Below are positions 9,282-17,480 of a stretch of DNA of 64,000 nt, piece after piece (positions within the stretch are counted from its first letter, which is position 1; each line of letters begins with the position of its first letter). The notes under the pieces are model-generated. The model made no database searches. It saw nothing but the letters and a program-made list of their open reading frames with translations, and had not been told where the DNA came from. Both the position numbers and the translations under genes were made by a program. The DNA comes from Anaerolineae bacterium (lineage in GTDB: Bacteria > Chloroflexota > Anaerolineae > Aggregatilineales > Aggregatilineaceae): contig JAFGNU010000039.1 in assembly GCA_016926875.1 (NCBI GenBank), forward strand, positions 43,171 to 107,170. The letters are read 5' to 3'.

Positions 9282-11534
9282 TTAGAAAAAGACACTGCTT
9301 GGGTTAAGCTGGTCTTCGCGCAGTGGCTCAGGCAGCCAGCCCAGCTTGACCGGGATGTCGTACAGCCGCCCCGGCCCCAGCCTGCGCCAGAAGTGCCGCA
9401 GCCCCGGCACGATCACCTTGACCACGTTCAAGCCCAGATCGGGGCGAGTCTGGTCCAGCACGAGTACTTCAAGATCATGCTGCCGCAAAATGTCCACACA
9501 CCGCTGGACATCTTGTTTCAGGTCGTCGCTGTCCAACCGGGGGATGTCCTCAAACTGCCGGACTGGCAGTGCTGCATCGGGCACCAGGTAGGGCTGGTTC
9601 TCGATGGTGGCCGACTGCCACCACTCAACCGCGCCCTGGTCGGGGAACAGGTAATGGGTGGTGCCGTCCGGGTTCTGGCCCATGACGCTGGGTAGAAACT
9701 GGTTCACCTCGGTGATGGCCCGCAGCAGCGCCACGGTGGGGTCCAGGTGCGCGCCAAAGCCGACGACCACGTCTTCGACCGGGCTGTCTGTACGTCGTGA
9801 AACTCCGGCAAAGGTCGGGATGTTGAACTCGCCGGTAATGTCCAGCACCCACAGCTCGCGGTTGATCGAGGCGTAGTACGCCTGCAACTGGCGTAGATAG
9901 GGCAGATCAAAGCTGTCCAGGTCAACGGCTGGCCGCTTGATACGGTTGTACCACCAGATCGCCACGCTGTCCCGCTCGATGATCTCCATCAAGCCCTGTA
10001 AGATCGCCTCTTCCAGCGTGTTTCCTGCTGCGCTGCCGTTCGAGTCGGGGCTGCAAAAGTACAACTTATTAAAATCCGGGTGACCGTAATAGCAGTAAGC
10101 GGTCGGGATATAGCGGAACCTGTCATGCGAGAGCGAATAGATCGGCGTCCAGTCAATTTCCAGGGATTCATCAAAGGGCAGGGGCACAATGTGGTACTTG
10201 GCAGCCGACTTGTTCCAGTGATCGCGCTGTTCGTACTGCTTCTCGCTGAACAGCATACACGTGTTGGGATGGATCGCTTCCGGCTGCAAGTCAGTATAGG
10301 TGCCCTTGATGGCGTAATCGTTGTCCCAAAAGATGCCGGAGTAGCGCTCAATTGCTTCGCACAACGCGCTGGTTTTGGCCTGGATATCGGTGGTGCCTTT
10401 ACCGCCGCTTTGCCCGCGCAGCGTGTTATTCAAAAAGATCACACTCTCGACGCCCATCGCGAAGTTATGCCCGGCGAGATAGCTGAAAGCCAGCCCGCTT
10501 TCCTTATCGCCGTGCAGCCGCGATACAAAGATCACGGCGCCGATCAACGGGCTGATGTGGTGCTTGTAGCGGTCGAAGGTTTCTTGTGGCGGTGCTGCCC
10601 GGTGCCCACCATCGCCCCTGTATCGTTTGGACTGGCTGTGCAGCACGATGGGCTGAGGCTTTGCCGGTGTCCGGTATACTTCCTCCCCGCAGATCGGGCA
10701 CTGTGGGCGCTGGACCAGCACGTGCTCCTGTATTTCCAGCGACAGCAGATCCAGCGTCAAGAGCTTGCCTTCCAGGCGCTCGTTTTTTGTTTGTACCAGC
10801 CACCTGGCGATCTCCAGCGCCGCGAGGTTCATCCCGGTGTGCAGCGTCGAGGGCAGCATCGCGCGCGGCATCTGGAACAGCTTAAAGCCGCTTTTCTGCC
10901 GGGCGATGTAGCCTTCCACCTGGCGGTTGAACTGCAAACGCTGGGCCAGGCACGCCCAGCAGCCGGTAAAACCGGGGCGAAAAATCGGCCCCAACCACAA
11001 CACCGTGCCTTCCGGTTTGAGCAGCATCCACGGGCGCTCCTCGGCCAGCGCCCACTCGTTGATAACTGCCAGTTCGTCCCGCAGATAATCGTCGGTTACG
11101 ACAATTTCGAAGTCCTTGCCGCTGCCCGGCTGGATGCCCATGCTGTGCAAGGCCGCAACCAGCGGTTCAGTGTCTACCTCGCCCACCGCCCGCACCGCTA
11201 CCCGCGCCTCGCGCAGTGTGCGATCCGCTACCGCGCCGTCTACGTTCAGGTAATCCCAGAAAGCGGCCACTTCCGGGGGCAGATCGTTTGCCTCGACAAT
11301 GTACTCTTTACGCTCCAACACGTGCAGCGCATAGAGCACTTTCTGGAACGATACCTGGCCGCCGATCTCGGTCAGGATATCTTCAATGGTATGCTGGCCA
11401 TCCAGCAGCGGGACCAGCAGGGGATATATCTCGCCTTCCAACACAAAATAGCGGTGCTCATTCAACAGAAAAACGTGCCTGGGAGGAACAACTTGAACTA
11501 CAAACGAACGTTTAAATTGTGGTTTTGTCATCAT
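9282..11534 (-). CDS. E1-like/YcaO fusion cyclodehydratase, copy 2
   Basis: 750 residues with the same layout as its downstream neighbour: PqqD-like leader-binding domain (VVPPRHVFLLNEHRY), E1-like zinc region (GCWACLAQRL, CPICGEE) and YcaO domain (ALCEAIERYSG, EEAILQGLMEIIERDSVAIWWYNR region), ending QLNPSSVFF. The two copies are alignable end to end but differ throughout, so the duplication is old rather than an assembly artefact. Two cyclodehydratases alongside two precursors could mean one enzyme per precursor, sequential ring formation, or a heteromeric enzyme. Both keep the YcaO glutamates, so neither looks dead. Start ATG 11534 or 11531; the ribosome-binding site is weak. Confidence 0.92.
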   Translation of the reverse strand: MMTKPQFKRSFVVQVVPPRHVFLLNEHRYFVLEGEIYPLLVPLLDGQHTIEDILTEIGGQVSFQKVLYALHVLERKEYIVEANDLPPEVAAFWDYLNVDGAVADRTLREARVAVRAVGEVDTEPLVAALHSMGIQPGSGKDFEIVVTDDYLRDELAVINEWALAEERPWMLLKPEGTVLWLGPIFRPGFTGCWACLAQRLQFNRQVEGYIARQKSGFKLFQMPRAMLPSTLHTGMNLAALEIARWLVQTKNERLEGKLLTLDLLSLEIQEHVLVQRPQCPICGEEVYRTPAKPQPIVLHSQSKRYRGDGGHRAAPPQETFDRYKHHISPLIGAVIFVSRLHGDKESGLAFSYLAGHNFAMGVESVIFLNNTLRGQSGGKGTTDIQAKTSALCEAIERYSGIFWDNDYAIKGTYTDLQPEAIHPNTCMLFSEKQYEQRDHWNKSAAKYHIVPLPFDESLEIDWTPIYSLSHDRFRYIPTAYCYYGHPDFNKLYFCSPDSNGSAAGNTLEEAILQGLMEIIERDSVAIWWYNRIKRPAVDLDSFDLPYLRQLQAYYASINRELWVLDITGEFNIPTFAGVSRRTDSPVEDVVVGFGAHLDPTVALLRAITEVNQFLPSVMGQNPDGTTHYLFPDQGAVEWWQSATIENQPYLVPDAALPVRQFEDIPRLDSDDLKQDVQRCVDILRQHDLEVLVLDQTRPDLGLNVVKVIVPGLRHFWRRLGPGRLYDIPVKLGWLPEPLREDQLNPSSVFF

Positions 11535-11629
11535 AAGGACTTGATCCTGCTGCCGGGTATCATAGTAAGCCAGAGGTGCAGCGCCACCTGGTGACCGGGT
11601 GTCTTACCGGAAATGCTGCCGGAGCGCTT

Positions 11630-13693
11630 TTATCCGTGCGCGCTCGCTTTGGATTTAACAGGGAGCATCCGGTACCAGTAAAAGTTGCGATTGTGATAGC
11701 AAAAGACAAGAAACTCGAACCAATCTTCCCAGGTGAGCCAGAGCGGCTGCATCCGCAGAATCCGGTAATGATTCGGCTTCTGTTCGAGCCGGACAGGATC
11801 ACCGGTCATCGCAGCATGGTAAGTTTCCCAGACGTTGTAAGATTGTTCTATGGTCAGGTTCGACAGGTTAAAGGGCCTGATAAACAGGTGGCGGTTCAGT
11901 TCTATCGCCTCGTGCAAGAGCGCCGGGTCGAAGCCCACCGCGCGCGCCTGTAGACAGGCAGCCAGGGCGTGTTCCGCCTGCCGGTAAAACTCGTCCAGCT
12001 CCCATTCCATCGCCAGCTTGATCAGCACGTACTGGTCGGCTGGCCACCAGATACCCAGCCACTCGCCGGACGGGAAATATTCCGGCCCACCCTGTTGAAT
12101 CGCGCGCGCTTTGTCGAGAAACATCGCCTGGACGCTGGCCAGCAGCGGGTAGCGATCCGGGTCCGCCAGGGCAATGGCTTCTACCAACTCCCAGTAGCTG
12201 ATCGCGTACAGTTGATGGAGCAGAACGAAAGGGATGCGCAGCACCCGGCCAAAGTGGAGCAGGTCGGTCATCCACAGAAACGCTTTTGCTTTCACCCAGT
12301 CCGTTTCCGGCATGGAGTCGGTCGCGATCACCGTTTCCATGAACTCAGGTACGTCATCATCGACCGCACCGGTTACCGCGCTGTGCATGGCGATTGCCTG
12401 CTGGGAAACGGTGCGCATCCCAAACCGGGCCTGATAAGCCGGTTCGGCCATTTCGGCACAGGGAAGGATAGAGCAGTTGTAACAGGATATGCCGTGGTGC
12501 CCGCCCTGCTCGATCACCTGGGAGATACCGTCAGTAAACGAATCATACGTTTCGCCGGGCAGCGCCAGGATCATCTCAGTCAGCGTCTCTATTCCATCGC
12601 GCGCAAAACGCTGTTGGACCTCCTGGTACAACTGGATAATCGACGTTTTCCGGTTCACATTCTTCAGCGTTTGGACATCCATCGACTGCACGGCGAGAAT
12701 CACTGTGCCATTCAATCCCACCCTGTGTAATGTATTGTGGATTTGATAGGTTCGCTCACGAAAGCAGCTATCGTTCTCGACAAAAAAGAACTTTGGATAA
12801 CCCTGCTGCTCCTTTGCCTGGGCGATATATTGGGCAATATCGAGGTCTCTTGGCCACAGCCCGTAGTTAGCATCACAGCAGTGGATGTATTCGATCTGGT
12901 GTTCGGCCATCCACTCGATTTCGCGGAATAATCGCTCCTGGTCGAACTTGTGCACCCTGTTTGCGCGCGAGTCCCAGCTACAGAATGAGCAGGAAAACGG
13001 GCAGCCCCGGTTCGTTTCCCAGAGCGCCATCCATTCGGTGTTCGGATTGGCCTGCATCAAGGGGTCAAACACGCCTGTCAGGTAAGGCGAAGGAATGGTG
13101 GACAGGTCCTGGATCGGGTAGGCAAGTGGGTGTTTGGCGAATGTTTCGTCTGGCCGTATGTAGCTGATCGATGGAATCCCGTCCCAGTTCCGGGTCTGGC
13201 AGTTCTCAAGAATCGACAGGAAGACCTGTTCGCCTTCGCCGTGACACACGATGTCAACCCAGGGATGCTGCCGCAAAAACGCCTCGGCCCGCATAGGCAC
13301 CTGGGGGCCGCCAAAAACGATCAACGTGTCCGGCTGCCGTTCTTTGATCTGCCGGGCAATCGCCAGGGAAAGCCGGATATTCCAGACATACACGCTAAAG
13401 CCAACCACGTTCGCGCCGCCCAGGTGTGCGACCGCCTGCTCAACGGGTATGCGCTTGTGAATCGGCAGCAAAAATGTGTAACGATCGGGGTCCGGTGCGT
13501 GCTGCTGCACATACGCTTGCAGCAAGCCGACGGCGTAGGGCAGGGCTTCCCAGTGATCAGACTCGGCGTTTGCGTCGCTATCTGGCGGAGGTGCCATTGA
13601 TCCCCAAAACAACCGGGTTTTGTCGGGCCGGGTCCGGGTCATATACATGCCGGTATTGATGTGCACCCAACCCACGTTTATTTTTCCAGGCAT
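11630..13693 (-). CDS. B12-binding radical SAM enzyme of the RiPP cluster (second, long form)
   Basis: 687 residues. A cobalamin-binding-like N-terminal domain (about 50-160; VVGFSVYVWN, VFGGPQVP, CHGEGEQVF) precedes a radical SAM core with C231-x3-C235-x2-C238 (NRGCPFSCSFCSW). A long C-terminal extension from about 430 is rich in Trp and aromatic residues and matches nothing I can name. It is the first enzyme gene after the two precursors, with GGAGGAG upstream of the ATG. It differs strongly in length and sequence from the enzyme at 4236-5462, so the two should do different chemistry. C-methylation of the peptide or its azoles is the leading guess. Confidence 0.85.
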   Translation of the reverse strand: MPGKINVGWVHINTGMYMTRTRPDKTRLFWGSMAPPPDSDANAESDHWEALPYAVGLLQAYVQQHAPDPDRYTFLLPIHKRIPVEQAVAHLGGANVVGFSVYVWNIRLSLAIARQIKERQPDTLIVFGGPQVPMRAEAFLRQHPWVDIVCHGEGEQVFLSILENCQTRNWDGIPSISYIRPDETFAKHPLAYPIQDLSTIPSPYLTGVFDPLMQANPNTEWMALWETNRGCPFSCSFCSWDSRANRVHKFDQERLFREIEWMAEHQIEYIHCCDANYGLWPRDLDIAQYIAQAKEQQGYPKFFFVENDSCFRERTYQIHNTLHRVGLNGTVILAVQSMDVQTLKNVNRKTSIIQLYQEVQQRFARDGIETLTEMILALPGETYDSFTDGISQVIEQGGHHGISCYNCSILPCAEMAEPAYQARFGMRTVSQQAIAMHSAVTGAVDDDVPEFMETVIATDSMPETDWVKAKAFLWMTDLLHFGRVLRIPFVLLHQLYAISYWELVEAIALADPDRYPLLASVQAMFLDKARAIQQGGPEYFPSGEWLGIWWPADQYVLIKLAMEWELDEFYRQAEHALAACLQARAVGFDPALLHEAIELNRHLFIRPFNLSNLTIEQSYNVWETYHAAMTGDPVRLEQKPNHYRILRMQPLWLTWEDWFEFLVFCYHNRNFYWYRMLPVKSKASAHG

Positions 13694-13819
13694 GGCCGCT
13701 ATTTTCTCCTCCGATGGCGCAGATGACAGCCAGCGCCAGCCCGGCGCAGCTCATACAAAAGGGAGTCAGTGAATGCTATATCGGTGCGTGTTTGTGTTCC
13801 AATTCACTACAAACGGAAG

Positions 13820-13860
13820 AAGCACTTCAGGACGCCAGCCACCGGCCCACTGAAGTGCTT
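13820..13860 (-). terminator. Hairpin between precursor genes and biosynthetic genes (attenuator-like)
   Basis: A perfect 11-bp inverted repeat, AAGCACTTCAG (13820-13830) and CTGAAGTGCTT (13850-13860), with a 19-base loop. On the transcribed minus strand the stem is followed by CTTCCGTTTGT, a poor U-tract, so read-through is likely. It lies in the 317-bp gap 13694-14010, between the second precursor and the long radical SAM gene. I see no other feature in that gap. Confidence 0.6.
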
Positions 13861-14010
13861 CCTGTCGCGCTTATTCTCGGTGAGTTAGGCAATTGATGTC
13901 TCCAATTACGCCAAATCTGGATTCGAACCGCTGTGTTACCGGGTCAAGATGGCGGGAGACTTCGAAATAACAGCGACGCCTGTCGAGGCTTTCGCCACGG
14001 TCCAGCATGT

Positions 14011-14379
14011 TTAGCAGCAGCAGCAACTGCACGGGCAACTACAGCAGGTGCAGCCGCCACCGGCTACCATTTCAAGCATTTCGTCTGATAACTCCACGTC
14101 AGAGCCTGGTTGAGCTTCTTCCGGTGCCTCAAGCGGGACATACAGATCAATTTGCCCTGCCTGTTTGCCTTCTTGCCAAAGACGAATTTGATCCTCAACG
14201 GTGCCGGTTTCTTGGATCTCGGTAATAATGTTGATCGCTGCGTTGCCAGGGTCCAGGCCAAACTCGCGTACGACCTGCTCCGGGTTGGACATCAAGCGCT
14301 GCTGGAATGCTTCAGACCCCGACCATGCTTTTTTCAGCAGCTCGGCGTATCCTTTTACAAACTCACCTGCTTCACCCAT
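14011..14379 (-). CDS. RiPP precursor peptide 2, NHLP leader with Cys-rich core
   Basis: 122 residues. The leader (about 1-108) resembles the alpha subunit of nitrile hydratase, as in the NHLP precursor family: EFGLDPGNAAINIITEIQE and DLYVPLEAPEE, with an acidic helix ELSDEMLEMVAGG at the cleavage site. After VAGG the core is GCTCCSCPCSCCCC: 14 residues, of which 9 are Cys, 2 Ser and 1 Thr. Only one Gly and one Pro cannot form an azole. GGAG lies six bases before the ATG. It is a close paralogue of the gene at 14504-14884 in the leader but has a shorter, Ser-containing core. A metallothionein is unlikely given the leader and neighbours. Confidence 0.93.
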   Translation of the reverse strand: MGEAGEFVKGYAELLKKAWSGSEAFQQRLMSNPEQVVREFGLDPGNAAINIITEIQETGTVEDQIRLWQEGKQAGQIDLYVPLEAPEEAQPGSDVELSDEMLEMVAGGGCTCCSCPCSCCCC

Positions 14380-14503
14380 AGCATTCTCCTCTCATCCTGT
14401 GAGGCTCCCTCGAAGACCTGACCGCTACCTCGCGCGGTCTGGCAAATGAATCTTGTACAATCCAACCAGACAGACTGAGACCGTCTGCAACCGGATACAG
14501 AGG

Positions 14504-14884
14504 TTAGCAACAGCAGCAGCAGCAGGGCGTGCAGGTGCAACAGCCGGTGCAGGTGCAACCACCACCGGCGACCATCTCCAGGTCTTCGTCAGAAAGTTCC
14601 ACGTCGTCCAGGGCGCCCTCTGGGACCGACAGCGGCACGTAGAGATCAATAGAGCCTTTCTTTTTGCCCTCTTCCCACAAACGGGCCTGATCTTCCACAG
14701 TGCCTTCTTCTTGAATCTCAGTGATTACGTTGATCTGCGCGTCGCCAGGGTTTAGCCCAAACTCCCGAACAACTTTCTCCGGTTCGGATAGCAGCTCGTC
14801 CTGAAACTCCTCACCTTCAGTCCAGGTTGCCTTGAGGAGCGCGGCGTACGCTTTGACAAATGCACTAACTTCTTCTTGACCCAT
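14504..14884 (-). CDS. RiPP precursor peptide 1, NHLP leader with poly-Cys core
   Basis: 126 residues, first gene of the cluster. The nitrile-hydratase-like leader (EFGLNPGDAQINVITEIQE, DLYVPLSVPEG) ends in DLEMVAGG. The remaining core is GCTCTGCCTCTPCCCCCC: 18 residues with 11 Cys and 4 Thr, ending in six consecutive Cys. If the YcaO and SagB enzymes act on every Cys, the product would be a chain of thiazoles. The DNA for the tail is a run of GCA repeats on the plus strand, with one ACA, so replication slippage could change ring number. AGGAG lies six bases before the ATG. The 124-bp gap to precursor 2 holds a 6-bp hairpin (GACCGC/GCGGTC, 14420-14439) without a U-tract. Confidence 0.95.
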   Translation of the reverse strand: MGQEEVSAFVKAYAALLKATWTEGEEFQDELLSEPEKVVREFGLNPGDAQINVITEIQEEGTVEDQARLWEEGKKKGSIDLYVPLSVPEGALDDVELSDEDLEMVAGGGCTCTGCCTCTPCCCCCC

Positions 14885-15002
14885 TTTATGCTCCTATTTT
14901 TCTATCCTTTTTGCCAGTAGAGTTAACAGAATACAGCACCAGATTGCAAATGAAATCGGGAGTTTAACAACATCGATAGCTCCACTGGCCACGGTTTTTA
15001 AC

Positions 15003-15032
15003 AGTGTACAGCAAATTTTGATTTAAAATCAA
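15003..15032 (-). promoter_or_regulatory. Candidate promoter and 15-bp palindrome for the RiPP operon
   Basis: On the minus strand TTGATT (15032-15027) is followed after 18 bp by TACACT (15008-15003), a plausible sigma-A-type promoter giving a leader of about 110 bases before precursor 1. The -35 hexamer is embedded in a near-perfect palindrome, TTGATTTTAAATCAA (15018-15032), which could be an operator. The rest of the 354-bp gap 14885-15238 is AT-rich near the promoter and contains the importer terminator described separately. Confidence 0.45.
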
Positions 15033-15120
15033 GTCAGCAGGCAATAGTAGTGTTCATTTGAAGTTCGTATCACCGGATCAGAGGGCTACCGCGACGTCAG
15101 CCTGAGCGGTCCGGTATCCA

Positions 15121-15170
15121 ACAAAAAACCGACACCTCAGCCGTGTGATCCTGTCATAGCCGAGGTGTAT
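15121..15170 (-). terminator. Rho-independent terminator of the oligopeptide importer operon
   Basis: On the minus strand ACACCTCGGC pairs with GCTGAGGTGT (one G-U pair) and is followed by CGGTTTTTTGTT. It lies about 70 bases after the stop of the last importer gene and separates that operon from the RiPP promoter. Confidence 0.85.
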
Positions 15171-15238
15171 TGAATACGGCCTGTTAGAGCTTCTGGGCGC
15201 GAAGCCACGCTCCAGCCCTCTGGTCAAGTCAGGATACG

Positions 15239-16267
15239 TCATCCCTCCGGATCAGAATAAAGCCAGCAGGCGGTATAGTGGCCCTGGTCCGGCGGAACCT
15301 GGGACGCCTGGTCGAGCTGTTCCAGGGGGGGAGACTGTACGCGGCAAATATCCATCGCCTTTGGGCAGCGGGGATGGAACGCACAGCCCGGCGGGGGGTT
15401 GATGGAATTAGGGATTTCACCGTGCGGCATGGGTTTGTCGCGTCGGTGACGCGGGTCTGGAACGGGCACAGCCGCCAGCAACGCCTCTGTATACGGGTGC
15501 TGCGGATTGGTATAGACCTGCGTTAACGGCCCCGACTCCACAATCCGCCCCAGGTACATGATTGCAATCGTGTCACAGATATATTTTGCCGTAGCCAGAT
15601 CGTGCGTGATGAACAGGTAGGTGAGGTCAAAATCTTCTTTCAGTTGGATCATCAGATCAAGCAGCACCGCCCGGACCGAGGCATCGGTCATGGCGATAGG
15701 TTCGTCCGCCACGATGAACTTGGGCTGTAATACCAGCGCCCGCGCAATCACCACGCGCTGCCGCTGCCCGCCGGAAATCTGGTGCGGGTAGCGATTGTAA
15801 AATGTGCCCGGCGGCGTGAGGCCCACCCGGTGCATTATGTCCATCACGCGCTCCCTGGTTTCGGCTCGCGAGCCGGTCAGGTTGTGGATGCGCAGCCCGT
15901 GCGCGATCCCTTCGCCAAGAGTCATGCGCGGGTTGAGTGAGGCAAACGGGTCCTGGAAAATCACCTGCATCTCACGCCGGTGCGAACGCATATCTTCTTT
16001 GCTCAGCATGGTGATGTCGTTGCCGTCAAAAAGCACCTGGCCCGATGTTGGCTCTAACAGGCGTACCGCCAGCCGCCCGGTGGTGGATTTACCCGATCCT
16101 GACTCACCGGCCAGACCATAGACTTTGCCATGCGGCACCCCGAAGCTCACGCCATCGACAGCGCGCACATTGTCCGGTTCCCGGCCCATGAACGTATCGA
16201 ATACAGACTGGCCGACAGGAAACCACTTCCGGACATCACGAAGTTCCAGTAAAACCTCGTCACTCAT
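15239..16267 (-). CDS. Oligopeptide/dipeptide ABC importer ATPase (OppF/DppF-like)
   Basis: 342 residues. It powers peptide import from the cytoplasmic face. Motifs are Walker A GESGSGKSTTGR, Q-loop FQDPFASLNPR, signature SGGQRQRVVIARAL and a Walker B region VADEPIAMTDASV; the usual SALD after Walker B reads AMTDAS here. The C-terminal oligopeptide-transporter extension includes GCAFHPRCPKAMDIC, which in this family holds cysteines for an iron-sulfur or metal site. The ATG overlaps the end of the OppD-like gene by four bases. It is the last gene of the operon, followed by a strong terminator. Confidence 0.92.
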   Translation of the reverse strand: MSDEVLLELRDVRKWFPVGQSVFDTFMGREPDNVRAVDGVSFGVPHGKVYGLAGESGSGKSTTGRLAVRLLEPTSGQVLFDGNDITMLSKEDMRSHRREMQVIFQDPFASLNPRMTLGEGIAHGLRIHNLTGSRAETRERVMDIMHRVGLTPPGTFYNRYPHQISGGQRQRVVIARALVLQPKFIVADEPIAMTDASVRAVLLDLMIQLKEDFDLTYLFITHDLATAKYICDTIAIMYLGRIVESGPLTQVYTNPQHPYTEALLAAVPVPDPRHRRDKPMPHGEIPNSINPPPGCAFHPRCPKAMDICRVQSPPLEQLDQASQVPPDQGHYTACWLYSDPEG

Positions 16268-17286
16268 TTATCTATCTGCTCCTCGTACAACCAGCATGCC
16301 GTGCTGTGCCCCGGTTTTAGCTCCATCCAGGAAGGCTCTGCCTGGCTGCACCGCGCCATCGCATGCGGGCAGCGAGGATGGAACCGGCAACCAGATGGCG
16401 GATTGATGAGATTGGGCGGTTGACCTGCCATACGATATAACTCGCCACCATCGAGCTTGATATTGGGCACCGAGTTTAACAACCCTTGTGTGTAGGGATG
16501 CTGTGGGTCCAGAAAGAGGCTTTCCACATCCGCCACTTCGGCCAGTCTGCCCGCATACATCACCCCGACGCGGTCGCATAACTCGGCGACCACGCCGATG
16601 TTGTGGGTGATCAGCAGGATGGTCAGGTTAAAATCATCCTTCAACTCGCGCAGCAGATCCAGAAATTGCGCTTCTACTATCACGTCCAGCGAGGTTGTCG
16701 GCTCATCAGCGATAATCAAGTCCGCCTTGAGTGCCAGTGCCAGCCCAATCATCACGCGCTGGCGCATACCACCGCTGAGCTGGTGCGGATAATCTCTTAA
16801 CCGGCGTTTGCCGATGCCCAGGCGCTCAATCAGCCGTTCTGCCATTTCATTGGCTTCGGCAACCGACATAGCCGTTTTATGCACGCGGATGGCCTCGATG
16901 ATGTGCCTGTCGATGCGCTGGACGGGGTTCAGCGAGGTCATAGGGTCTTGAAAAATCATGCTGATGCGGCTGCCCCGAATCTCGCGCATGGTCCTTTCCG
17001 GCACGGCCATCAGGTCGGCACCGTTGAAGTGAAGCTCACCCGTATCAATGCGACCGGGCGGTGGGATCATACGCATGATGGCCTTACCCAGCGTGGATTT
17101 TCCACAGCCCGACTCACCTACAAGGCCCAGCACTTCACCGCGATATAGATCGAGATTCACGTTGTCAACAGCGCCGAGCATACCGCGCCGCGTGGTGTAG
17201 TTCACGCTCAAGTTACGAATACGCAGCAGCAGCTCTTTGTTGGCCGTGCTGTGGGTTTCGGCTGCCGTGTCCGACTGCGCTATCAT
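16264..17286 (-). CDS. Oligopeptide/dipeptide ABC importer ATPase (OppD/DppD-like)
   Basis: 340 residues with Walker [25 protein letters not shown], signature [16 protein letters not shown], Walker [13 protein letters not shown] and the family C-terminal [15 protein letters not shown]. It pairs with the OppF-like ATPase with which it overlaps by four bases. Unlike the other junctions of this operon, a 194-bp non-coding stretch with a strong hairpin separates it from the upstream permease gene. Confidence 0.93.
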   Translation of the reverse strand: MIAQSDTAAETHSTANKELLLRIRNLSVNYTTRRGMLGAVDNVNLDLYRGEVLGLVGESGCGKSTLGKAIMRMIPPPGRIDTGELHFNGADLMAVPERTMREIRGSRISMIFQDPMTSLNPVQRIDRHIIEAIRVHKTAMSVAEANEMAERLIERLGIGKRRLRDYPHQLSGGMRQRVMIGLALALKADLIIADEPTTSLDVIVEAQFLDLLRELKDDFNLTILLITHNIGVVAELCDRVGVMYAGRLAEVADVESLFLDPQHPYTQGLLNSVPNIKLDGGELYRMAGQPPNLINPPSGCRFHPRCPHAMARCSQAEPSWMELKPGHSTACWLYEEQIDK

Positions 17287-17412
17287 AGCCGCTCCTTCAT
17301 TACGCTTCCGGCTTCATGTTCAACAATTCCTGATAAACGTTGCTTCCCGTTGTGATAGGTTTCAAGTGTATGGCTGCTCGCTGCGGCACAGTACACTCAC
17401 CTCGACCAGTGG

Positions 17413-17458
17413 GGAAAACGCGCCAACGTTTGATGACCAGCACAGCGTTGGGTTTTCC
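17413..17458 (-). other. Intercistronic hairpin between permease and ATPase genes
   Basis: GGAAAAC and CCAACG (17413-17428) pair with CGTTGG and GTTTTCC (17446-17458), a 13-bp stem with a 3-base bulge (GCG) and a 17-base loop. There is no U-tract after it on the minus strand, so it is more likely an mRNA stability or processing element than a terminator. The rest of the gap 17287-17480 shows nothing else. Confidence 0.45.
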
Positions 17459-17480
17459 GGGTTCCTGGCCTGCGCGGCAG

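Noticed and set aside
10080..11594. A 504-codon plus-strand reading frame opposite a YcaO gene
   Set aside because: No family features, and the minus-strand gene is conserved and paralogous to its neighbour.
14011..14884. Cys-rich small proteins as metallothioneins
   Set aside because: All cysteines are in a short tail after a double-Gly leader, and the genes head a YcaO/SagB/peptidase-exporter operon.
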